Shown here: positions 25,679-31,729 of the stretch, in pieces
Layout of the letters: each line of letters opens with the position of its first letter
How positions within the stretch are numbered: the first letter of the stretch is position 1
From: Palsa-1447 sp964414785
GTDB lineage: Bacteria; Verrucomicrobiota; Verrucomicrobiia; Opitutales; Opitutaceae
NCBI GenBank assembly: GCA_964414785.1
Contig: CAYPXZ010000017.1
Coordinates: 1-64,000 of the forward strand
DNA: 64,000 nt
Direction: 5' to 3'
Made by a program: the position numbers and the translations under genes
The notes under the pieces: model-generated
Told to the model about the DNA's origin: nothing
The model's input: the letters and a program-made list of their open reading frames with translations, nothing else
The model's database searches: none

Positions 25679-26113
25679 ATGGCCAAGCACGTCGTCAGCA
25701 CGGTGGCGGAGATCCCGCCGGGAAGCCGGAAGCTCCTGGAGGTCGCCGGCCGCAGCATCGGCGTCTTCAACCTGGGCGGGGAATTCTTCGCGATCCGCAA
25801 CCGCTGCCCGCACCAGGGGGCGGCGCTGTGCACGGGCCAGTTGGGGAGCGCGGTCACCTCGCCCGGGCCCGGGCGCTACGACGTCCACCGGGAGGGGGAG
25901 ATCCTGCGGTGCCCCTGGCACGGCTGGGAATACGACGTGAGGACCGGGCAGTCCTGGTTCGACCCGAAGGGGGTCCGGGTGAAGGCCTACGAGACCGTGG
26001 TCGCCCCGGGATCCTCGCTCGTCCCGCCGGCCCCGGGCCTTGAGCCCGGGCCGTACGTGGCCGAGACCTACCCGGTCTCGGTCGAGGAGAACTACGTCCT
26101 GGTGGAGGTGTGA
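25679..26113 (+). CDS. Rieske [2Fe-2S] ferredoxin-type protein
   Basis: 144 residues from the ATG at 25679. The two cluster-binding motifs are intact: C-P-H (RNRCPHQGAALCTG) and C-P-W-H-G-W (LRCPWHGWEYDV), about 50 residues apart. No catalytic non-heme-iron domain is fused, so it is an electron-transfer protein or a subunit of an oxygenase encoded elsewhere. It starts eight bases after the second amidohydrolase and is the last gene of the operon; a hairpin follows its stop. The spacing between the two motifs is long, carrying an insert (GSAVTSPGPGRYDVHREGEI). Confidence 0.9.
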   Translation: MAKHVVSTVAEIPPGSRKLLEVAGRSIGVFNLGGEFFAIRNRCPHQGAALCTGQLGSAVTSPGPGRYDVHREGEILRCPWHGWEYDVRTGQSWFDPKGVRVKAYETVVAPGSSLVPPAPGLEPGPYVAETYPVSVEENYVLVEV

Positions 26114-26131
26114 GGCGCCCCGTGGGGCGCC
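26114..26131. terminator. GC hairpin between convergent Rieske and cheW genes
   Basis: GGCGCCCC-GT-GGGGCGCC at 26114-26131 is a perfect eight-base-pair stem with a two-base loop, followed on the plus strand by GTTTA. It fills the 20-base space between the stop codons of the two convergent genes. It could end transcription from the plus strand, though the U tract is short. Confidence 0.6.
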
Positions 26132-26133
26132 GT

Positions 26134-26640
26134 TTAGGCCGGGACGTGGGCCGCCAGGAGCTCGCTCGTCTCGGGCGCCACGACGCGGTCGATGTCGAGG
26201 AGCATCTCGACGCGCCCGTTCACCTTCGCGACCCCGAGGAGGTAGGCCGTGTCGACCTTAGCCCCGAATTCCGGGGTCGGCTCGATGTCCTTGGCCGCCA
26301 GGTTGACGACCACCTCGACGGAGTCGACGATCAGCCCCATGTTGAGGGCCTCGCCCGAGGGGCGCTTCACCTGGACGACGACGATGCAGGTGCGCTCGGC
26401 GAAGTCGGCCTTCAGCCCGAACTTGACCCTCAGGTCGATGATCGGGATCACCCGGCCGCGAAGGTTGATGACCCCCTTCACGAAGTCAGGCATCTGGGGG
26501 ACGGGGGTGATCTTCTGCAGCCGGATGATCTCCCTGACCTTCAGGACCGCGATCCCATAGGCCTCGTTCTCGATGACGACCGTCAGGTACTTGCCGCCAA
26601 GGAGGCCGACGGCCTCCGCGGGTGAGGGGGCCGCGCTCAT
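26134..26640 (-). CDS. cheW: Chemotaxis coupling protein CheW
   Basis: 168 residues. The fold signatures are GGKYLTVVIENEAYGIAVLKVREIIR near residue 12-40, then PDFVKGVINLRGRVIPIIDLRVKFGL. VQVKRPSGEALNMGLIVDSVEVVVNL and a C-terminal YLLGVAKVNGRVEMLLDIDRVV complete it. These are the standard CheW beta-barrel elements. CheW links the MCP to the kinase CheA at the inner membrane. It overlaps the MCP gene by four bases (26637-26640), so the two are translationally coupled. No cheA, cheR or cheB gene is next to them, so they join arrays built elsewhere. Confidence 0.95.
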   Translation of the reverse strand: MSAAPSPAEAVGLLGGKYLTVVIENEAYGIAVLKVREIIRLQKITPVPQMPDFVKGVINLRGRVIPIIDLRVKFGLKADFAERTCIVVVQVKRPSGEALNMGLIVDSVEVVVNLAAKDIEPTPEFGAKVDTAYLLGVAKVNGRVEMLLDIDRVVAPETSELLAAHVPA

Positions 26641-28223
26641 TTGAAGAATTCGTCGTGGTTGCCGTTGCCGTTTCCGTTGACCGCGGGCGCAGCGCCCTTG
26701 AGGCGCGAGGCCAGGGTGCTGGGGACAGCCGAGTGCTTCGGGGCGGCGGGGGCCACCTTCGGGAGGGAGGGCCTTATCGGGACCCCGGTGCTGGGCTGGG
26801 CCGACCCGTCGACAAGCTGGCGCAGGCTGCGCACGGTGTCGCGCATGACCTCGGACTGGGCGTTGAGCTCCTCGGCGGCGCTCGCGGTCTCCTCGGCGCT
26901 CGCGGCGTTCGCCTGCGTCACCTTGTCCATCTGCGACACGGCGGTCGTCACCTGGCCGATTCCCTGGTTCTGCTCCTCGGAGGCGGTGGCGATCTCGGCG
27001 ACCAGCTCGTCGACCTTGCGGGCCTTGACGACGATCTCCTCGAAGCCGAGCGCGACCTTGTTGCTGATCTGGACGCCCGCCTCGCTGCGGCTGACGGACT
27101 CCTCGATCTTCGTCGCCGTCTCCTTGGCGGACTGGGCCGAGCGCTGCGCGAGCGAGCGGACCTCGTCGGCGACGACGGCGAATCCCGCGCCGGCCTCGCC
27201 CGCCCTCGCGGCCTCGACGGCCGCGTTCAGGGCGAGGATGTTGGTCTGGAACGCGATCTCGTCGATCGTCTTCACGATCTTGGCGATACTCGAGGACGAG
27301 TCCTTGATCGCGTCCATGGCCTGCTTCATCTCGGCCATGCTGGCATAGCCGCCCTCGGCCGCCTGGCGGGTCTCGTTGGAGAGGTTCTTGGCTACCGACG
27401 CGGACTCGGCGTTCTTCTTGGTCATGCTCGCGATCTCCTCAAGCGAGGCGCTCGTCTCCTCAAGGGAGGCCGCCTGCTCGCTCGCACCCTCGGCGAGGGT
27501 CTGGCTCGACGAGGAGACCTGGTGGGCCGCCGAGGCGGTCTGGTCCGCGCTGCTTCCGAGGATCCCGCTGACCTCCTGGAGCACCTTGTTGATGGAGCGG
27601 ATGATGAGGGTCGCCGCCAGGGCGCCGAGGACGATCGAGATGATCGAGACCACGAGGATCGCCGTGTTCACGACCCGGGTCTTCTCCACGATCCTATCCG
27701 CCTGCGCCGTGGACTGCTTGTTGTTGTAGACCTGCAGGTCGTCGCCGCTCTTCGTGAAGGCGTTGTACGCCGGCAGGAGCTCGCCCTCGAGGAGGGCCTT
27801 TGCGCCGGCGGCGTCGCCCTTGCGGAGCGCCGCGTAGTAGTGGGCGCGCGCCTCGCCAAAGACGCTGCGGTTCGCCGTCACCTTGCTGAAGAATTCCCGG
27901 TCCTCGGGGTCGAAGATGGAGGTCTCGTACTTGGAGAGGGCGTCCGAGGTGACGGGGGAGATGGCCTCCTGCTCCTTGATCAATTTCTCGCGCTCGTCCG
28001 CCGTGGTGGCCTGGCCCGCAAGGGTCGTGCGCAGGAAGGAGTCCTTCAGGCTGCTGCTGATGAGGCCCGAGTAGACGAGCCCCGCGACATTGTCGTCGCG
28101 GATGGAGGCGGCCTCCCGGCTGATGACCCGAAGATTGTAGTAGGCCACGGAGCCCACGGCGAGGAGGAGAGCGATAAGGAGGCTGCTGTTGGCGGTGATC
28201 CGCTTGCTGATGGTCCAAGTCAT
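26637..28223 (-). CDS. Methyl-accepting chemotaxis protein with 4HB sensor, apparently without HAMP
   Basis: 528 residues. Transmembrane helix 1 is about 12-30, a four-helix-bundle periplasmic sensor is about 32-185, and transmembrane helix 2 is about 187-211 (TAILVVSIISIVLGALAATLII). After this the sequence passes straight into the coiled-coil signalling bundle (SSSQTLAEGASEQAASLEETSASL) with no room for a normal HAMP of about 50 residues. The hairpin tip EIAFQTNILALNAAVEAARAG is intact and binds CheW and CheA. Glutamine/glutamate pairs suited to methylation are present. The C-terminus ends FFK without a CheR-binding pentapeptide. The ligand is unknown. Confidence 0.93.
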   Translation of the reverse strand: MTWTISKRITANSSLLIALLLAVGSVAYYNLRVISREAASIRDDNVAGLVYSGLISSSLKDSFLRTTLAGQATTADEREKLIKEQEAISPVTSDALSKYETSIFDPEDREFFSKVTANRSVFGEARAHYYAALRKGDAAGAKALLEGELLPAYNAFTKSGDDLQVYNNKQSTAQADRIVEKTRVVNTAILVVSIISIVLGALAATLIIRSINKVLQEVSGILGSSADQTASAAHQVSSSSQTLAEGASEQAASLEETSASLEEIASMTKKNAESASVAKNLSNETRQAAEGGYASMAEMKQAMDAIKDSSSSIAKIVKTIDEIAFQTNILALNAAVEAARAGEAGAGFAVVADEVRSLAQRSAQSAKETATKIEESVSRSEAGVQISNKVALGFEEIVVKARKVDELVAEIATASEEQNQGIGQVTTAVSQMDKVTQANAASAEETASAAEELNAQSEVMRDTVRSLRQLVDGSAQPSTGVPIRPSLPKVAPAAPKHSAVPSTLASRLKGAAPAVNGNGNGNHDEFFK

Positions 28224-28296
28224 AGGTGTGTTTTTGGGTTTGGCTCGGGCAATCGGCTCGTTGGGCGCAGGGTTAAACCCTTATTACGAAAAGGGC

Positions 28297-28313
28297 CTAA
28301 GGTATTTCCCTAG
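28297..28313. promoter_or_regulatory. Imperfect palindrome CTAAGGTATTTCCCTAG upstream of the MCP gene
   Basis: The 17-base sequence matches its own reverse complement at 12 of 17 positions and lies about 75 bases upstream of the MCP start. It may be an operator or extended promoter. No regulator is assigned. Confidence 0.25.
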
Positions 28314-28473
28314 ACGACTGGGGAGCACCCGCCACCCGGTGGCGAAACCCGGATTGGGAGGCGAGCCCCCTGAGCTCCCTGAGATGTGCAACCTGTTCCC
28401 CGGCAAATTGCTAGGTAAACACGGTGACCCTCATGGTCGCTTCCATGCCCTTCAGCCCCCGAAGCCCACCGGT

Positions 28474-29091
28474 TCACGCCTCCGGCGTGAACGCATCCTT
28501 AAGCTTCTCCAGCTCCGCAATCCGGGGATCGAGCTGCTTCCTGACGGCGTTGCGGTTGAGCGCCCACACACCGACGTTCACGCCGACCATGAAGAGGATC
28601 ATGCCCCCCATGAAGAGCGGGGCCCTCTGGAGGCTGCCCGGTGGGGTCTGGACCGTGATTGTCGCCATCACGATCATGCAAGCCAGGAAGATCGGGGCAA
28701 TGTACCAGCCCACGATGCCGGCGAGCATCCGGCGCTGGTGGCGCAGCTCGGCCAGGTCCGACTCGACCTTGACCCTGATCGGGGCGGAGGGGTCGACGCG
28801 CCCGCGCCGGGCCCTCATGCGCTCCCTGACGAAGACCGCCGTCACGCCAAGGCACAGGGCGACGACAAGGACGAAGGGCCAGCCCTTGCGCCCCATGTGC
28901 CAGCCGATGAGGCCGAACACGACGGTGACGAAGACCCCCGCCCCCGCCTCCGTCAGGTCGCGCACGAGGAGCACCCGGGCGAGCCTGCGGTGCGAGGCCT
29001 CGAAGGTCTGCCTCAGCTTCTCGATGTCGGCGCTGTTGCCGACGGGAAGCGGCTGGCGCTTCCAGATGAATTCCCAGTCATCCAAGTTCAT
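28474..29091 (-). CDS. Membrane protein coupled to a sigma factor gene
   Basis: 205 residues. An N-terminal soluble segment of about 40 residues (MNLDDWEFIWKRQPLP onward) is followed by two helices near 48-85 (AGVFVTVVFGLIGWHMG, WPFVLVVALCLGVTAVF). After a polar stretch, two more lie near 122-172 (IVGWYIAPIFLACMIVM, PLFMGGMILFMVGVNVGVWAL). The gene overlaps the sigma factor gene by 14 bases, so translation is coupled. That position is where an anti-sigma factor is often found, and the short N-terminal segment could bind sigma. No known anti-sigma domain was recognised. Function is therefore inferred from context only. Confidence 0.62.
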   Translation of the reverse strand: MNLDDWEFIWKRQPLPVGNSADIEKLRQTFEASHRRLARVLLVRDLTEAGAGVFVTVVFGLIGWHMGRKGWPFVLVVALCLGVTAVFVRERMRARRGRVDPSAPIRVKVESDLAELRHQRRMLAGIVGWYIAPIFLACMIVMATITVQTPPGSLQRAPLFMGGMILFMVGVNVGVWALNRNAVRKQLDPRIAELEKLKDAFTPEA

Positions 29092-29383
29092 TGCGTAGTC
29101 CTTTCAGCCTTTCGGCCAGCTTGGCGCGAGCGCGGGTGAGCGCCACACCGACGTGGTTTTCAGTGAGTCCGGTGATCTCGGAAATCTCCCGGTAGGCGAG
29201 NNNNNNNNNNNNNNNNNNNNNNNNNNNNNNNNNNNNNNNNNNNNNNNNNNNNNNNNNNNNNNNNNNNNNNNNNNNNNNNNNNNNNNNNNNNNNNNNNNNN
29301 GAGCGGGCGATCTTGAGGAGGATTCCCCGGTGTTCATCCATCCACGCCTTGAAGCGCTGGTCGCGATCGGCGTCGGGGTGCAT
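29078..29383 (-). CDS. RNA polymerase sigma factor (ECF-like), broken by a scaffold gap
   Basis: The N-terminal part (DQRFKAWMDEHRGILLKIAR) is the opening of sigma region 2 and the C-terminal part (LAYREISEITGLTENHVGVALTRARAKLAERL) is the region 4 helix-turn-helix. Between them is a run of 100 N at 29201-29300. Only about 68 codons are present, while ECF sigma factors have about 160-190, so roughly 300-350 bases must be missing and the N length is nominal. The start at 29381-29383 is chosen because it immediately precedes region 2; an upstream ATG at 29413 with a TAAGG site is an alternative. The membrane protein gene overlaps its end. Confidence 0.75.
   Translation of the reverse strand: MHPDADRDQRFKAWMDEHRGILLKIARXXXXXXXXXXXXXXXXXXXXXXXXXXXXXXXXXXLAYREISEITGLTENHVGVALTRARAKLAERLKGLRNELG
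29201..29300. other. Scaffold gap of 100 N inside the sigma factor gene
   Basis: The gap removes the end of sigma region 2 and the start of region 4. Its flanks share no duplicate, so the real missing length cannot be read, but the size of the sigma family suggests about 300-350 bases. Confidence 0.85.
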
Positions 29384-29550
29384 CAGGGGGATTAGATGCC
29401 CCAATCGCCCCATCCTTACACGCTTTTTGGAGGAGGCTTCTCGGAGGGATGGCGAAGGCCGCCGCAGGCCGGAGCGGAACAACCGCGCCTTATATTAACA
29501 TTATTTTGGGATTAAATAACTGGAAACACCCTTGCACCTGGATATTTATT

Positions 29551-30120
29551 GTGGCCGCAGTGGCGCAGCGCTCCTCACGATTCCTGCTCGCTCTCGCCGC
29601 ACTCTTTGCGACGCAGGCCGCCGCAGTCGCGTCGGACGGGGCGCCGCAGTCCTCCGGCGAGATATCGGCGATGATCAAGGCGGGGCTTCCCGTGTTCGAG
29701 TCAAAGCCCGAGGACCTGAAGGTGGATAAGTCGGCATTGGCCGAGAAGCCGAAGGCGCTCGCGGAATTCGCGCCGCCCTCCGGGGTGGTCCGGATGAGCC
29801 CGTACGTCATGCGCGAGAAGAAGCCGCTGACCGATGATGTCATCCTCAACAGCAAGGGGGTGACCTTCGAGGCCATGGACAAGTACCTGGGGAGCACGGA
29901 CGGATGGGACCGGGGCTTCCTGAACGCCTACACCCTGCCGGAACTCTGGAGCAAGGTGCCTCTCCTCGGTATGATTCCCTTTGCGGGGCCGCCCGGCACC
30001 GTCACGAACGAGGAGAGGGCCCTTCGCCTGTACCGCGCCGACAGGAGGGCGGAGCTCCTCAAGGAGCAGGCGGACTTTGTCGCATTCGGGAAGACCGAGG
30101 CCGTTTCGGCGGGAAAGTGA
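29551..30120 (+). CDS. Secreted protein of unknown function
   Basis: About 189 residues from a GTG at 29551; another GTG at 29560 and a long upstream frame are also open. The signal peptide is AQRSSRFLLALAALFATQAAA. The mature part contains GVVRMSPYVMREKKPLTDDVILNSKGVTFEAMDKYLG and ends with WSKVPLLGMIPFAGPPGTVTNEERALRLYRADRR. That last segment resembles small exported proteins I associate with Opitutaceae, for which no role is assigned. It is divergent from the sigma factor gene, with an AT-rich spacer containing the likely promoters. The following gene starts 66 bases downstream and also encodes an exported protein. Confidence 0.55.
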   Translation: MAAVAQRSSRFLLALAALFATQAAAVASDGAPQSSGEISAMIKAGLPVFESKPEDLKVDKSALAEKPKALAEFAPPSGVVRMSPYVMREKKPLTDDVILNSKGVTFEAMDKYLGSTDGWDRGFLNAYTLPELWSKVPLLGMIPFAGPPGTVTNEERALRLYRADRRAELLKEQADFVAFGKTEAVSAGK

Positions 30121-30186
30121 CTTGGGGGCGGGCCGCCCGAGATTCTTCTTGGCCAGCGGGGACGAAACCCACCAGCGTAGGAGCCC

Positions 30187-30897
30187 ATGAGCCCGTTTCT
30201 TCGCGCCGCCGCCCTGGGTCTGGTCCTCGTGTTTCCGCTGGCCCAGGCCGGCCGTGCGGAGGCCCCCCCCTACCTCGCGCCCGGCGCAATCGACCCGGCC
30301 AAGGTGCTCCCGCCGCCGCCCGCCGCGGGCTCCCGCGAGGCGCAGGCCGACCTCCTCGCCGTCCTGCAGGCCCAGGCGTGGCGCACGCCGGCCGAGGTCG
30401 CCTGGGCCCAGTTCGTCGCAAAGGACTTCTTCGACACGTATGACATGGGAATCCTGGGGCCCTGGTACACCGAGCACGACTATCCCCTGACCTACGCGCT
30501 GCAGAGGCAGATTAGCTCCGAGGACGAGGCGGTGTCAAACGCCGCGAAGAAGCTCTTCCAGAGGGACCGGCCCTTCAGGGCGGATGCTCGGGTGCACCCG
30601 TGCGTGTCCCTTCCAAAGAGCGGATCGTACCCGAGCAACCACGCCTTTGGCGCCTACGTCTGGGCGGCGCTCCTCTCCCAGGTCTTCCCCGAGCACGCCG
30701 CCGACCTTGCGGCCCAGGCCGACAGGATCGCCTGGGGACGGGTCATCGGGGGCGTCCACTTCCCGAGCGACACCGTCGCCGCCAAGCTTCTCGCAGAGGC
30801 CTTCATGAAGCGGCTCATGGAGAACCCCGATTTCCAAAAAGCCCTCGACCGATGCCGGGAGGAGGCCGCGAAGGTCCAAGTTAAGAAGGCAGCTTAG
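30187..30897 (+). CDS. Class A nonspecific acid phosphatase (PAP2 superfamily), secreted
   Basis: 236 residues. Signal peptide: LRAAALGLVLVFPLAQAGRA. The three PAP2 active-site motifs are present in order: KKLFQRDRP (K-x6-R-P), GSYPSNHA (normally P-S-G-H, here with Asn for Gly) and GRVIGGVHFPSD (R-x5-H-x-x-x-D). The lysine, arginines and two histidines that bind and attack phosphate are therefore retained. Class A acid phosphatases act in the periplasm on phosphomonoesters to release phosphate. The preceding motif YDMGILGPWYTEHDYPLTYAL is unusual and shows the family is divergent. Confidence 0.85.
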   Translation: MSPFLRAAALGLVLVFPLAQAGRAEAPPYLAPGAIDPAKVLPPPPAAGSREAQADLLAVLQAQAWRTPAEVAWAQFVAKDFFDTYDMGILGPWYTEHDYPLTYALQRQISSEDEAVSNAAKKLFQRDRPFRADARVHPCVSLPKSGSYPSNHAFGAYVWAALLSQVFPEHAADLAAQADRIAWGRVIGGVHFPSDTVAAKLLAEAFMKRLMENPDFQKALDRCREEAAKVQVKKAA

Positions 30898-30933
30898 CGT
30901 CCGCCAGGTTCTCGGAGGGCCTGACATTTATTT

Positions 30934-30951
30934 GGTATTACCCATGATACC
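30934..30951 (+). promoter_or_regulatory. Inverted repeat GGTAT-N8-ATACC just before the PIN gene
   Basis: GGTAT at 30934-30938 and ATACC at 30947-30951 form an inverted repeat that ends directly before the ATG codons at 30952 and 30955. Toxin-antitoxin operons are often autoregulated from such sites by the antitoxin; the ribbon-helix-helix antitoxin of this pair is the likely binder. Function is inference. Confidence 0.4.
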
Positions 30952-30954
30952 ATG

Positions 30955-31367
30955 ATGCGGGTTGTTTTTGACACCTGCATACTCTATTCGGCGTTGCGTT
31001 CATCGATGGGCGCATCGCACCGAATAGTAAAATCGCTACCGAATCCAAATTTCGCCTCTTAATCTCAACGCCCGTCTTCTTCGAATATGAGGAGGTATTG
31101 CGTCGCCCAAAACAGTTTCCCCACCTTAACGCGCAAGACATTGATGACTTTTTAGATTATTTCGCTTCGGCATGTGAGCACGTCCATATCAACTTTCTAT
31201 GGCGCCCACAGCTCCAGGATCCGTACGACGATCTGATTCTGGAGCTGGCGGTTTCAGGTCGCGCAGATGCAATCGTAACATTTAATCGGCGTGATTTTGT
31301 TGGAAGCGAACAATTCGGCATTCGAGTAATTAGTCCCAAAGAATTAATTGAAAAGACAACCCTATGA
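30955..31367 (+). pseudogene. PIN-domain toxin gene with an internal frameshift
   Basis: The N-terminal part MRVVFDTCILYSALRSSMGASHRIVKSLP reads in one frame and stops at a TAA near 31060. From about 31040 the neighbouring frame gives SKFRLLISTPVFFEYEEVLRRPK and continues to the stop at 31367. Joined, they form a normal PIN toxin of about 137 residues (TIGR00305-like), including DPYDDLILELAVSG and IVTFNRRDF, which supply the acidic site. One base appears to be missing between 31030 and 31047. The second residue pair of the active site is DTC where DTN is usual. Either the toxin is inactivated or there is a sequencing error. It overlaps the antitoxin gene (ATGA at 31364). Confidence 0.78.
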
Positions 31368-31600
31368 GCACTCTGAGCCTCAGACTTCCCAACTCCATCC
31401 ATCGGCACGCCAAACGCCTTGCGGAGACCGAAGGTATTTCCGTCAATCAACTGATTAGCACCGCGGTTGCTGAGAAGCTCTCAGCTATAGACACTGAACG
31501 TTACCTTTCGGAACGAGCAGCCCGCGCAAGCGCCGCGAAATTTCGCAGAGTCATCTCAAAGGTGCCAAAAGTTGGGGCTGATCCGGGCGATGAACTTTAA
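31364..31600 (+). CDS. Ribbon-helix-helix antitoxin (HicB/CopG-like)
   Basis: 78 residues. LSLRLPNSIHRHAKRLAETEGISVNQLISTAVAEKLSAI is a ribbon-helix-helix domain with the beta strand (LSLRLP) that contacts DNA and the following helix pair. The C-terminal basic tail would bind the PIN toxin. It overlaps the toxin gene by four bases, with toxin upstream, as in many PIN systems. The antitoxin itself looks intact although the toxin is frameshifted, so it may be left without a partner. Confidence 0.8.
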   Translation: MSTLSLRLPNSIHRHAKRLAETEGISVNQLISTAVAEKLSAIDTERYLSERAARASAAKFRRVISKVPKVGADPGDEL

Positions 31601-31729
31601 TGTGTCTGCGCAACTTAAAGAACCGACGTTTAAGTCTATCTCGCCCGCTGCGCGTGCCGGAATCGCGCCGTCAGCTACCGTGAATCGTTAGGGTGCTCCC
31701 CTGCCCTTCTTGCCTCACCAACTGAGGGC

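Noticed and set aside
26622..28313. A 563-codon plus-strand open frame
   Set aside because: It lies opposite the MCP gene and is made of Arg/Leu/Asp repeats that mirror the coiled coil; no start or domain supports it.
28224..28473. A c-di-GMP riboswitch in the MCP leader
   Set aside because: The conserved GEMM-type elements are not present; only an imperfect palindrome is seen.
30955..31367. Programmed ribosomal frameshift in the PIN gene
   Set aside because: No slippery heptamer or following hairpin was recognised near 31030-31050; a simple base loss is more likely.
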